Both the position numbers and the translations under genes were made by a program. A stretch of 64,000 nt of DNA from Anisus vortex (lineage: Eukaryota > Mollusca > Gastropoda > Planorbidae): positions 13,319,852 to 13,383,851 of the forward strand of contig OX421507.1 of assembly GCA_949126835.1 (NCBI GenBank), written 5' to 3'. The notes beneath the pieces were generated by a model. The model made no database searches and was not told the DNA's origin. It saw only the letters and a list, made by a program, of their open reading frames with translations. Shown here piece by piece: positions 23,625-34,586 of the stretch. Position 1 is the first letter of the stretch, and each line of letters opens with the position of its first letter.

Positions 23625-24853
23625 ATATATACACATATACATTATGTAGGCTATGTGTATTTGTCTGTTCATGCATATTTTATAAACTACAAAAGGTAAA
23701 GATCTAATATTAATTTTAAAATTATTATTTTTTTTACAGATGTGCTAAGTCGAATTGCAAAGGTAAAATATGAGGCAATAATGTCACGTGTCTTTAAATA
23801 AACCAGTTTGATTGGTTAAACACACACACACAGCTTTATATATATAGCGAGAGAGATGTGAAGGCCTACGTATTGTGCCCTTATCAATTTATATTCCTCC
23901 AAAAGTCAACATAATTAAAAAATTTTCATCAAAAAAATCTAATGTCAGAAAATTTAAAATGAAAACACTATAATGGGTTTACCTCATGTTGTATGTGTTT
24001 CTAAGAATTCTCAACTTTATTCACGGTTAAGCACAAATCTCTTCATTGTAGGGCAGCTGCCCTGTTTTTTCTTCTGTCATCTTTGTTTTCTTTCTCTTCT
24101 GTTTGGGAAATGTTTGTTTTTGAATTCATGACCATGACAAGACTGCAGCGGGGAAGACTAGAATTTGTTCTTTTGATGTTTCGTTTCCTCCAGAGAGAAT
24201 TTAGATGCGTCTAGATTTAAAATAAAGAATCCTGATGTATGCTACTGAAGGAAGGGGACGTCGGGGAGGAGTGTGTGTGTGTTGGGGGGGGGGGGATTGT
24301 TGGGTTCCGAGTCCCGAGGTCCTGACGATCTACCGAAAGATGAGCTTTTTTATCAGCCAGGCATTACATTGTAATGAAAACTTTTCATGCGAACAATTTC
24401 TTTAAGCCTACCAAATTACAATGGAAAATTCTACGAAAATTCACCTTGAGTGTTGGGGAAATATAGATTTTCTATTTATTGTTTCTTTACTTATAACTTT
24501 TTTTTTTTTTTTACCCCATTTATAAATTTGATGCCAAACTTTTGAGAGAGAGAGAAATCTGAAGTCAAAGAGAGGTGTTCTATTTTAGTTTGTATTATAA
24601 ATTTAACAATAATATCAACACGAAGACAAAGATGTTATAAAAGTGTTGGCTCTGTGTTTTTTTTATTCAGAAATTTGGTTTGGCTATAAGATCTATGTTC
24701 CACCCATGGGCTTGGCATTAATGATTTATAAATAAATAAAAAATTACGGGGTTTATTTTTTGTTAAGAATTATTCACTTTATTCTTTGCTTTCAGTTAAT
24801 ACGAAAATTCTATTTTGATTCATATAAGCATTACGAGCACATGTCAGAGCACA
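23625..24853. other. Unassigned AT-rich stretch with a poly-G run
   Basis: G run near 24284-24294 preceded by a GT tract. No gene recognised. Confidence 0.4.
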
Positions 24854-25684
24854 TCTATTTATATAAAGTACAATGTGTGTGTGTAGATTCCGATCCCCAT
24901 TTGTTAATTTAAACACACGCGACCTTATTGTCTCATATTTCACTTTTGCGATCTCGCTGAGTGGTTAGAGTATTCACTGCCGGGCGACCTGGGTTCGATA
25001 CCCCACTGATAACGTTTTTTTTATTTTTTCTACTTTTTAAAAATTTCCACTAATTTTTTTTTAAGATTGTAAAGAATTTCCTAAAATGTTTTTAATAAGT
25101 AAAAGTAGTAAAATATTCCCGTCGGACCAATATTGATCCATAGGGCCGGTAAATCAGCGTTCACCAGTTTTTTTGTGGCCACGGCAAACTGGGTGATTGT
25201 GTGACCAGCACTATACACAGGCGCCTTTACTTTACCTCAACTACCGTCAGGGACACCCTGTAGACCCGGGAAAAACTCCCAGCCTGCACCAGGATTCGAA
25301 TCCAGGATCTTGGGTACGCCAGTCGAAGGCGCCGCCACGTGCTCGATGTATTCAGTCAGTAAAATCTAATAATTATATTTTAGGGGCCTTGTGGGATACG
25401 GGTGTTCGATTCATAGCCAGGGATAATTCAAAATTTTTGTTTTATAAAAAGAAATACCCTTTTTTATTTACCTGATTAAACATATTTATTTTAAATTCTT
25501 TAATTCCTAAATGTTTTCAGTAAATATAGATAAATATATTTTATAAAATTATTATACCTTTATGTTCTTTGTAGTTAATAATTTTTTTTATCTGTAGCGT
25601 ATATAGGCCATACAATGTTTATCTGTAGCTTATATAGATCTATGTATTTTGTCCCCGGGCAACGCCGTGGAATTACGCTTGTTG
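24854..25684 (+). mobile_element. Helitron-like element with tRNA-like module, copy 1
   Basis: Left end tctatttatataaag. Right end has the GC palindrome ccccgggcaacgccgtgg followed by aattacgcttgt. Between them, 24946-25005 is a tRNA-like block with an A-box-like ctgagtggttagag and B box gggttcgataccc. It is collinear with 30380-31001. A family A SINE (25119-25345) is inserted on the opposite strand. It has no Rep/helicase coding, so would be non-autonomous. Helitron/HINE assignment rests on the end structures only. Confidence 0.75.
25119..25345 (-). mobile_element. tRNA-derived SINE, family A, nested in Helitron-like element
   Basis: Minus-strand copy with B box ggattcgaatccaggatc (near 25291), cctgcaccaggattcgaatc and the distal gtaaatcagcgttcaccagt block. 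It interrupts a stretch that is continuous in the copy at 30380, so it inserted after the host element. Confidence 0.88.
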
Positions 25685-25837
25685 TTTATATAAGGTAAAC
25701 GGTAAACCAAAAAGACAAGCGAGAAAAGACAGAACTGACTGAACCCCCCCCCCCTCCCCCCACAGATAACCAAATATTATAGTTATAGTTTTCTTCTTCT
25801 TCCAACTTATGTGCATGTTGGAGGATTATATCGACCA
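25685..25837. other. Spacer with a C run
   Basis: C-rich tract near 25745-25761. No other feature. Confidence 0.45.
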
Positions 25838-26045
25838 AATCACTTGCCAGAACAAGTGCATATAAGTATACTTTCTTCTATAGAGTGGCATCCAGGCATG
25901 GAATGGGTTGCCTGAACAACACCAGGAAAACCCAGTAATATAACATTATTTAAAACACTAATCAAAATGTAAGACTAGACTTAGACCGCGTAGGACGCAA
26001 TAATGTTCTTTATAGAGGGAGCGTCTATAATATACAAGATAAGAT
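25838..26045 (+). mobile_element. LINE family C, 3' end fragment
   Basis: Shares ggcatggaatgggttgcctg, taaaacactaatcaaaatgt and a terminal gagcgtctataatatac with 52780-52945, and ends in an (ataag)-type tail near 26036-26046. It is 5'-truncated, as expected for a LINE. Confidence 0.8.
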
Positions 26046-27762
26046 TAAGACACCAAGCTTAATACTTGTCATGGACCGTGTTGAGGTTGCGTGGTGATCC
26101 TTCTTATAATATAAATGTTTTTTTTTTCTTTTTTTAAAACTCGTTTTTATCTGATAAGGGACAGAACATGTTTAGGGTTAGACAAGAGAGCATTTTATTA
26201 ATACTAGCTTCCAGCCCACATTTTGTACATTGAAATTCCAAGACAATTGGATATATTTTAAGTTAACTTGTCGGTGCTTTCTAAGATATTTAGAGAAGTG
26301 TTGTGTTTATGGTCCGTTGGGGGGGGGGGGGGGGGGGGGGAGGGGGGTCAGTACGGTAAATGAAATAAAGTAGAGTGAAAGGCGTTTCCTAATTACTTAG
26401 TTCAATAGCAGACGGCTAGTTTGTGTGTAATGTAAACTACATGACTTTTGCAATGATGTAAAACAAATATTACTTTGTGTGTGTTTATCTTATATATTTA
26501 AAAAAAAACCACTTTTTACATATAGATATAGTCTAATTATTGTTACTTTTATTAGCATTGAATGTTATTTCTTTTTAACATTATTTTTATATTATATCCT
26601 TAAAAAAATATTATTTCTTAGTCTAAATTTGAAACTACACAGACATACAATTTTAAAAATAAACCACAAACCACAGACAAAATGGAAATAAGACGAAATT
26701 ATTTTAACTCTTGAATGCTTTTAAACTAGAGAAATTTATAGGGTCTCAATCTAAGGGAAACAACCGAGTTAATATTAAAGACCATAAAACTATCATACGG
26801 ACTTACCTTTTCCTACTTTTGTATACGGTAGTTGAAACTTGAAACTAGATTTAAGTTATTTTAACAATTAGTTTTAAAATATCTAACGTGTTTTCTTGTA
26901 TATTTATGTATAGGTCTATGTTTTGTTCTTGAAGCTAGTCAACAACGCATCGTTGCTTCTTCGGACAAAAAAGAAATAAATATGTTCTCCAATGTAAATG
27001 ATATAAATGACTAAAATAATGAATTAAGTAAAAGATTTTTTTTTAATTAAAATAAAATAGGCTACTTGAAATTAGAAGCTAAGAATGATAATTTTAATTT
27101 GCAATAAGGCCTTTTGTTGTATCACATTCTTCATAATAATTAAAACATATCTTAAATAGGAAAACTTAAAATATTGCGGAAAGTTATAAAAGAAGATTGC
27201 TAAAAAAAGTAAAAAATAGATTTACAATAACAACATTAAATAAGATTAAAGTGACACTGTTGCAGAATCGCCAGGTTGTTCAAATAGTGACTGTAGGCGA
27301 AGATTAAATATAAACTAGGAGCAGTAGCGTATTAAGAGTGACGCGGAGGGGAGTATGCGCCACAAAAGGAGTGGCTTTATACTTTAAAAAAAAAGTTTAC
27401 AGAGACCAGAGAGAAGGCAGAGGAAATGCAAGAGAGATAGTAGGGTGAGAGAGAGAGAGACAGAGAGAGACAGAGAGAGATGGGAGAAGGCAGAGAGAGA
27501 GAGAGACAGATAGAAAGACAGACGTAAATGTAAGAACTGCTTTGAATGTGTGCAAACAACCAATAGTGAAGACGAAATCTACTATTGCAACAGATTCCAA
27601 TGGACCAAACATTTATTTTGATGAGGAGGTCAGGTCAACAGAGCAAAGCTAGGATGTTTAAAAAAAAGATATTTACCAATTAATTTTAGTCTGAAAAAAA
27701 ACCATTGCTATTGAGTTACAGATATTAGTTGAATGATCAAAATTTAAAAAAAAAAAAGATAT
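26046..27762. other. Unassigned AT-rich stretch with long poly-G and GA tracts
   Basis: A G run of about 22 bases at 26319-26340 is among the longest in the window, and a GA-rich tract lies at 27449-27515. No gene recognised. Confidence 0.45.
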
Positions 27763-27833
27763 GCGTCAGCCGGGAATCGAACCCGGATCGACTGCTTGGA
27801 AGGCAACCATGCTAACCTTTACACCACCGACGC
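27763..27833 (-). tRNA. tRNA-Gly (anticodon TCC), second copy
   Basis: Identical over all 71 positions to 17720-17790, with the same cloverleaf and anticodon TCC. On the minus strand it is followed by a T12 run (27745-27757), a strong Pol III terminator. Beyond a few bases the flanks are unrelated to the first copy. Confidence 0.97.
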
Positions 27834-28171
27834 CTGTGCAAACGTGTGCGTCTTAACATACAATTTCGTTAATGTGTTCTTTTTACAACGTGCTTGTTGG
27901 AGATTCCTGACCTTTGACCTGTACGTCAATCATATTCTCGCTGAGGTCTAAGTTTGAAAAGAAGATCTACATTAATTTGATTATTTCCCTCCTTATTAAG
28001 TGCAATTTTAGCCATTTTACTGTAGACTTAGGCAATTTTATTTACCAAGTGTTTTGTTTTTAAAGTATTCTACAACAAATTACATTTTTATGTTTATGAA
28101 TTTAGTCGAGCTAACGCTTCTTTCTATAAGCTTAGTTGACACAATACACTTCATAATAATAATAATAACTT
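27834..28171. other. Unassigned AT-rich stretch
   Basis: Ends with an (ATA)n patch that may be the tail of the adjacent SINE. Confidence 0.4.
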
Positions 28172-28344
28172 TCTTATAAGTTTACAGACGTTCCTTCTAG
28201 ATAGAAGATTATTACGTCCACTAGGCCCAAAACTCCTGCAGGGCGGCAGAGTTCGGTCGGTGGCAGGGATAGAACCCCCATGTGACCATGTGTCAGTTGG
28301 TTTTTGCTTGACAGTCCGATGAACTAACCGCAGGACCAGCCGGC
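28172..28344 (-). mobile_element. tRNA-derived SINE, family B, with LINE-like tail
   Basis: On the minus strand: gccggctggtcctgcggtta (A-box region), a B-box-like ggttctatccctgcc, a middle ctgcaggagttttgggccta, then tail gtaataatcttctatctaga and gaacgtctgtaaacttataa. A second copy is at 52221-52380. The tail matches the 3' end of LINE family C (57396-57480). Confidence 0.87.
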
Positions 28345-28569
28345 TTCATACATAGCCTAGGCGTAGACAAGTTTAATAAATGTTTTTCATTTTAAAAAAA
28401 ATGTTATCTAGCTTTAAACGTTAAAGTTGTTTAACAGTTCAATCCCTAGATGCTTCTTATACAAGTTTCATAAGCTTACAGCATTAATTGAGTAAGAAAA
28501 ACAATTCCAATATAATTCGGCTACCAAACGTTCTAAGCCTACAAAGTGAAATACTAGAAACAAAGAAGG
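28345..28569. other. Spacer
   Basis: Nothing recognised. Confidence 0.4.
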
Positions 28570-28935
28570 AAGTGTTCAATTCTCTTGCCTCCATTCCACT
28601 GCGCATGCTCAGAATTTCGCCCCCCCCCCCGCCCCAGTCGCCATTTCCCCTTGTTACGTGTCTGCACCAAGCTATGTTGCTGTTCCTGCCTTCGGTCCCA
28701 GTAACAAGGCATCTTCCGTGAATTCTGTCAGTTCCAGTTTGTAAGCCTTTATGCAATGGTATACAATCGCTAGAACTTTCTACAGAGCGCCCCCGGGTAT
28801 TTTATTTCCAGAGTACCCTCCATATTTGATTTGGAATTGGTGGCCGGGCAGGGGGTAGTGGGGAGTTCCCCTATCCGTCACATTGGGGAGGCGCTCGAAG
28901 GGAGAACAACCTCAACTAACTCCAGACGAGTGTTT
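28570..28935 (+). repeat. Dispersed repeat shared with 49885-50187
   Basis: Shares gggtattttatttcc, ttcccctatccg, ggggaggcgctcga and gggagaacaac ... caactaactcca with 49885-50187. It is likely the 3' region of a retrotransposon, but no coding part is visible here. A C run at 28621-28630 interrupts it. Confidence 0.75.
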
Positions 28936-28971
28936 ACATATGTAACGTGATATGCTATCTGCTCTTTTGAA

Positions 28972-29172
28972 GGACCGGCAACCAATTTTGACAATAATGT
29001 AGGATATCTAATTTATTTAGATTTCCGACATTCTAAAAGTCAATCTGATCCACAATAAATACATTTCTTGTAGAAGCGAGTTGAATGGGCTTTTTTGTTG
29101 GAGGGGGGGGGGGGGGGTCTTCAGCGCGCCATTGAAAATTGCACTGCGCGCCATAGGTTGTCGACCCCCTTC
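28972..29172 (-). mobile_element. Short hAT-like MITE
   Basis: Ends gaccggcaaccaattttg and cataggttgtcgaccccctt are the two terminal repeats. Internal gcgcgccattgaaaattgca is the complement of the usual gattttcaatggcacgc block. A poly-G run (29101-29116) lies inside. Confidence 0.75.
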
Positions 29173-30167
29173 TCTAATGGTACACACTTTTATTTTAATA
29201 AAGTATAAAGTCAAAATAATCAGCAGCATTGACAAGTCTTAACGAATATGCATGCATAAAAGGTCGAAGTGTAAAACATTTCCGGTCCAATTCGTACATT
29301 TTATTCAAAACATGTCTATGTGCCTCGTTACTGGTTGTACAGAAAGATTTAGTGGATTTAATTGATTATTATTTCCAAAATATTTTGCCAAAAGAAAACG
29401 ATGGATTGTGAATGTCAGACGTGAAGAATCACCTATTTATTATCCCAAATTAATTGCTTGATGCAAAATAATTTTAGTTTTTTTGTGTTTATGAATCTAC
29501 GAATTGTGTTTTTTTTTAATAACCAAAAACACAACTGTTGAGTTATTTATTGTATAAACAAAAGCTAAATTTAACTTAACTCGACTATTTAAGTATTAAT
29601 TATCGCCTACTCACTTTTGATGTTACAAACGGATTTCTCATAACTAATCTTGGTAGCCTTTGTATATTTCTAAAAGACCAGAACTGGCCGTCGAGGTTGA
29701 AATCAATTGTCAAACACCAGCAAAAGCATGTTTTTTGTTTACGAGTATGGCGGGAAATGTCACTGGAAGTTCATGATCCCTTCCATTTGAAAAGGTCATA
29801 CATCATTAAGACTTGTCAATACGTGACATTATAAAAAATCGTTTAGAGTAAACAGAAGGTTAAATCAAGAAGGGACGTAATTTTTGTCAGAATAGCATTT
29901 CAAAGTAATTCCAGGGTTTGTTCCCCTTCAATATAAACATTCATATCATAGCGAAATTTCAGACAATTTTCTGTTAAATATTGTTATCCAGTCTGTCACT
30001 ACTGTTCCTGAATCTACAAAAATGTATGCAAGAGTAATAGAGTCAGTTTTCATTTAATAGTACACATCGACACCACTAAAGTTTACCATGCATAGCTCTA
30101 ATAATTTACTAATAGAGGCCGGCAAACACTGCCACTCGAAAAGATAAACTTAAGGTAATTATATAGC
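29173..30167. other. Unassigned AT-rich stretch
   Basis: No gene or repeat recognised. Confidence 0.4.
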
Positions 30168-30245
30168 CCAGGGGCTCGACAAACTTTTGCTAAAAGTGTG
30201 CCAAACTAGAATTTCTAAATCATTAAGCGTGACAAAGGCTTAGAA
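30168..30245 (-). mobile_element. hAT-like element, terminal fragment
   Basis: ccaggggctcgacaaacttt then aagtgtgccaaactagaatt and attaagcgtgac match the right end of 14549-14749 on the minus strand. Confidence 0.65.
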
Positions 30246-30379
30246 TTGTTATGCTTTATTATTATTATGCTATTTTATACTTTTTACAATTATTTTTATA
30301 GGACAATTAATTTGCCTCCATAGCAAGACCCAGGCCAAAAGAAAGGAGATTTAAAGAGAAAATTGTTAAAGCGTTTATA

Positions 30380-31001
30380 TCTATATATATAAAACGGTGT
30401 TTGTCGGAAAACCGATCACCTTTGAACAATTTCAAAACACGTTACCTTATTGTCAATATATATCTTACTTTAGCGAGCTCATTTCTGACATGTCTTCCAT
30501 AGCGTAGTGGTTAGCGTCTTCAACTGCCATGCGGGCGATCTGGGTTCGACTCCCCACTGATACCTTTCATTTTCTTTTCTACTTTATTCTTCCACTACTA
30601 TAACTTGTTTTTAAAGATTGTAAAGAATTTTAGGACATAAAGCTTTCCTTCCTAAAATGTTATCAGTAAGTAAAATCTAATAATTATGTTTTAGAAGCAC
30701 GCGGAGACAGGTGTACGATTCTCACCAACAGGGATACAGGGATAGTCCCTCCACGGGCAACGCCGGGCAATTTAGCTTTTTGTTAAATAAAAAGACTAAC
30801 TTGTCATTGTCTATTTTTAACCTGATTACACAATGTATTTTAAATTATTGTCGTAAATGATATTTCAGTAAATAATAATTATATTTTAAACATTATTAGA
30901 TCTATAGCTTTCTGTTCATTGTAGTCTATGAAATGTTTATCTGTAGCTTATACAGGTCTATTTAATTTTTTCCTCTGGCAACGCCGGGGAATTTAGCTTG
31001 T
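30380..31001 (+). mobile_element. Helitron-like element with tRNA-like module, copy 2
   Basis: Left end tctatatatataaaacgg. At 30492-30560 is a tRNA-like block with A-box-like tagcgtagtggttagcg and B box gggttcgactccc. There are two successive 3'-end signals: cacgggcaacgccgggcaat at 30752-30771 followed by ttagctttt, and tctggcaacgccggggaatt at 30974-30993 followed by tagcttgt. The outer one corresponds to the end of the copy at 25684. No coding sequence. Confidence 0.78.
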
Positions 31002-31049
31002 ATTTAATACAAAATTTACGTGTTTGTGATTTTCATCCTTTTTGTTTGC

Positions 31050-31160
31050 ATTTATATCAATTACAATATTTTATTACTAAACTTTTACATTTGTGGTAAT
31101 TATTGTCTTAACATTATCATTTGGAAATCAAAATGAGGATCTATCCGATCTATTAATTAA
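31050..31160. repeat. Direct repeat, left copy (about 110 bp)
   Basis: Matches 32752-32875: attacaatattttattacta, cacatttgtggtaattatt-type block, aacattatcatttgg and aagatgaggatc-type block. The pair flanks about 1.6 kb of AT-rich DNA. The arms are short for LTRs and no primer-binding site follows. Confidence 0.82.
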
Positions 31161-31239
31161 CATTAATTTATTTTGATCTCAGTTTAAATAAGATCTCCAT
31201 AAATTATTGTCGAAAGTAAAACTAGAATGTGCAGTTATC

Positions 31240-31500
31240 AACAAGAGGAATAGATACGTCATAATCATATAAACTGGGTAGCTATTGTAACGTTTAAAAT
31301 ATACATATAAATTATAAGTCATATAATATTTATATAATTTTTAAACACTTTTTTACAGATTGATAATTTTAAATTTATAAATTGTAAGTTATTTATTTTT
31401 TTAATAAAATAAAAAATAACCGGAAACATATTAGAAATATTTGAGCAAATAAAACGGGCTAATTATCTCCCTTTAATTAAAAACGTTTCCACACCGTACG
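31240..31500 (+). repeat. AT-rich interspersed repeat, copy 2
   Basis: Shares aaactgggtagctattgtaa and the following AT-rich run with 6225-6500 (opposite strand), and gcaaataaaacgg plus ttatctccctttaattaaaa with 34715-34945. No coding sequence. Confidence 0.7.
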
Positions 31501-32751
31501 TTTGGACACCTGTCTAAAATATATATTTTTATTTGGTTTACCCGACAAGTTTAAGTTGCCCTATCGGATCCTACTGTGTGTTTTATGTATACTCGAGTTT
31601 ATATCCTTTGCTTTTTTTTGCCATAGCTACCATAAAAATGGCCGACAACCAGTTTTATAAAAGTTTTTATAACTTTTTTTTTTAAAGAAGATAATTCAAT
31701 TCTGTTTTCTGTTATTGCTTAGAATTTATATTACCTATCTTTCCATGCATGCTTTTACTGATGGCTTATTTATATCAAAAATTATAAATTTTCTACTAAA
31801 ACAGCATTAAAAAATTACATATTGACACATGAAAATTCAAAAATAATAATAAGATCTCAACGAATATTCAAGATCATGCGTGGGATTAAAAACACATAGT
31901 GATAAAGAAAACTGACAAATTTCAACATTGGGCGATGAGTAGTTACATAGGAATAGCAAAATACTGAAGGTAAATGAAAAAAAAAATACAATAACGAGAA
32001 AAAACAGAAAAAGAAAGAAAATTTTGCTCTAAAATGAAATAAGCATGCATGTTTGAATGTGTAATATAAGGCTTTTGAAGCTCAAATCTTGTGTAACAAA
32101 TGTAGTTTATTATTAAATCCATGATTAAACTGTCTCAATAGAGCGTTCTCGGTGGGCGTGGCTTAGGTTTTTAGTGACGTATTTGTGTAAATATAAGAAC
32201 CCATATAACAATATAACAACTTGAGGTACAAAGGTAACGTGGTGAAAGTAAAGTTGTTCTTTATCATGCAAAATTCACATCTGAATATTGGCTATCCTAC
32301 TAAAAAATAAGGAGGTAAATAGTAGTACTGTAAATTAATTGATTAATGTGATTAGGCTAAGGCCGGCTAGACCTATTTACACTTTCAATTTCACTTTATA
32401 GGCCTACACTTTTAATGTTTCGTAGGCTAGGCTACGATGTCAAGTGATAGTGTTGGTGAATAGGCTATCTAGTCAAGTCACTAATAGGCTCACATCGTCT
32501 ATGATCTATGTCTATGATAATAATAAAATAGCCTATTTTATTTAACATACATAATACAGCTTAAATCTTAATAAGACTTAAAACACAACACATCATTTAA
32601 AAAAAGCTCGAGCCTATATGAGACTTTATTAATACAGAGGCCATTATTACTTGTACACCATTACTCAAAGTAAACACAAATCACGTGCTTTTTGTCACGT
32701 GATTGCAAACGCCCTATATGTACAAATCTCAATTTCACGCATAATTTGACA
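31501..32751. other. Unassigned AT-rich stretch
   Basis: No gene recognised in about 1.25 kb between the two direct repeats. Confidence 0.4.
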
Positions 32752-32875
32752 AATCTATATTAAATACAATATTTTATTACTGAACTTTCACATTTGTGGT
32801 AATTATTATCTAAACATTATCATTTGGTAGTCAAGATGAGGATCGAACACCTGATAATCATCAATTAATATATAT
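32752..32875. repeat. Direct repeat, right copy
   Basis: Partner of 31050-31160, same orientation, about 1.7 kb downstream. Confidence 0.82.
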
Positions 32876-32924
32876 AATTACCGTGAGTTTGTTTATTTAT
32901 TTTTTTAGATGTTTCTTTGTGCTT

Positions 32925-33720
32925 TATAGGCTCCTAAGGCGTTTGACAAATCGGGTCAAAATCTGCTTCTTCTATCTTCGTCGTATTGCTGCCATCCGTC
33001 GTTATCTCACCAAGGAAGCCTGTGTTAAGCTTGTCATCTCTCTTCTCTCGCTTGGACTACTGCAACTCGCTCATGGCTGGTCTCTCGGCCTCCTCCCTTC
33101 AGGGCCTCCAACGTATACAGAACTGCACAGCCCGACTAGTCCTCAAGAAGAAGAAGTCATATAATATCACTCCTCTGCTCCGATCTCTGCACTGGCTACC
33201 CATCAACAACCGGATCTCGTCTAAGCTGGCTTCTCTCTGCTATAAGTGCCTGAATAACTCTGCCCCGGATTACCTTGGCTCCTGTATTCAGCTCTACAGC
33301 CAATCCCGTCCACTTCTTTCGGCTTCTGATGCGTTTACTCTGCGGATCCCTCGTGTGAGGCTAGTGTCCGCTAGCGAACGTGCATTCTCCTACAAGGGAC
33401 CGTCTGTTTGGAATCACCTCCCACTATAGCCTCGCCAGAGCCCTAGCTTTAGACACCTTCAGGAGCCGACTGAAGACTCGCCTATTTCGTTAGCAGTATT
33501 TGCGTATACATATTTACATTTTCGTATGTTATTCGCTGGCTGTATTATGTAACTGTCGTTTCAGCGCATAGAACTGTTATCAACTGTTATCATTTATTTA
33601 CTATGTTGAACGCGAGGCCTTCCCAATAATTCCCCTTGCATACAGTTGTTTATTAACGCAGCGTAATCTCCTTAATAAAAGGTACGCACCAGCAATTTGC
33701 CTTGGGAAGTTTTGACGTAA
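32925..33720 (+). mobile_element. Mobile element whose ends match 55850-56190
   Basis: The left edge (ctcctaaggcgtttgacaaa then tcggg) and the right block (tttactatgttgaacgcgag ... acgcaccagcaatttg) match the left and right parts of the roughly 340-bp element at 55850-56190. Here the LINE reverse transcriptase fragment (32940-33494) occupies the middle. Either the LINE inserted into a copy of this element or the short element is an internally deleted derivative. Confidence 0.6.
32940..33494 (+). pseudogene. LINE reverse transcriptase C-terminal fragment
   Basis: About 180 residues of the thumb/C-terminal part of a non-LTR retrotransposon RT. The order is RRIAAIRRYLTKEACVKL (first frame), then SRLDYCNSLMAGLSASSLQG, RIQNCTARLVLKKKK, LLRSLHWLPINNRISSKLAS and SYKGPSVWNHLPL (second frame), and a final TFRSRLKTRLFR after another shift. 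Non-LTR elements of several metazoan clades have this HWLP region downstream of the catalytic YADD motif, which is missing here. At least two frameshifts and the lack of endonuclease and catalytic palm make it a dead 5'-truncated copy. Confidence 0.9.
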
Positions 33721-34148
33721 TGTATATCAAATCATTTTTTTTTTCATTAATGGTAGTAAGTAAATTAAACAATAAATAAACTAACCCATAAAAACGAAGT
33801 TTTTTTTAAATTATATTCCCTTTCTTTGTTAACTAAGTTTATATTTAATTTATATTTATATCACTTTTATTATGTCTGAGTCATCATTAGTATGTCTTCG
33901 TAACAGGAGCCAAACTTTCTTGCCCCTGGTTTTGGTTTGTAAGTGCGGCATTTTTATTATGAAAAGATAGGGTCAAAATTAAAATTTACAGATAGCCTTT
34001 TGTTATTAAATGGATAAAATCTTATAGCATATTAAGATATTTTAAATACATTATTTTTACTTAAATTGACATTTAATAATTAAAATTAAAAAAATTTAAA
34101 TTCACAATATCAGATGTCATATTTTCAATTTTGTGGGTTTATACTTAA
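33721..34148. other. Unassigned AT-rich stretch
   Basis: Nothing recognised. Confidence 0.4.
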
Positions 34149-34254
34149 TGGTCCAAAGTTACCCCGAAATCGGGGAGAATTTCGGAGTAGGGGAGAATTT
34201 CAGAAATAGGAGAGAATTTCAGAAATAGGGGAGAATTTCGGGGTAACTTTGGCC
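34149..34254. mobile_element. Palindromic mini-element, ends tggtccaaagttacccc
   Basis: Left tggtccaaagttaccccg and right cggggtaactttggcca are near-perfect inverted repeats enclosing about 70 bases made of three 19-base units of the type ggagaatttcagaaatagg. The whole could form a hairpin. A related left end recurs at 34587. It is probably a tiny non-autonomous DNA transposon. Confidence 0.75.
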
Positions 34255-34586
34255 ACCCCTTATTTTCCTTCTTAGGTTAAATAAAAACTTTAAAACTTCA
34301 CATAAAGCCTTAACCATTCAATTTATTAATTTAAAAATGTAAATATTGATATACTTAGTCCTACTATATTGGATGAATGTGTATACGCCTTATTTTGACG
34401 TATACAAATCTGACATGCAAATGGTGGTCATCTTGAAACGATTCGCATTTAACAAATAATGGAGCAGTGTAGCAACTAATTATCATTAAATATATCTTTT
34501 CCCTTTAAGTTTCAAATTAGAAAGTTTGGTCTAGTTAAAAGAATTACAAATTATTAAAAAAATTCAAATAAAAACTTTGTTCTTCC

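Noticed and set aside
23150..23707. 185-codon Ser/Pro/His-rich frame
   Set aside because: Reads a 16-bp tandem array; any phase gives the same peptide and there is no unique coding sequence around it.
24946..25005. Possible tRNA gene
   Set aside because: A-box-like and B-box sequences are present but the acceptor and anticodon stems do not pair; it is a tRNA-like module in a mobile element. The same applies to 30492-30560 and 59509-59575.
31050..32875. LTR retrotransposon bounded by the direct repeats
   Set aside because: Repeats are only about 110 bases, there is no primer-binding site after the left copy and no coding sequence between them.
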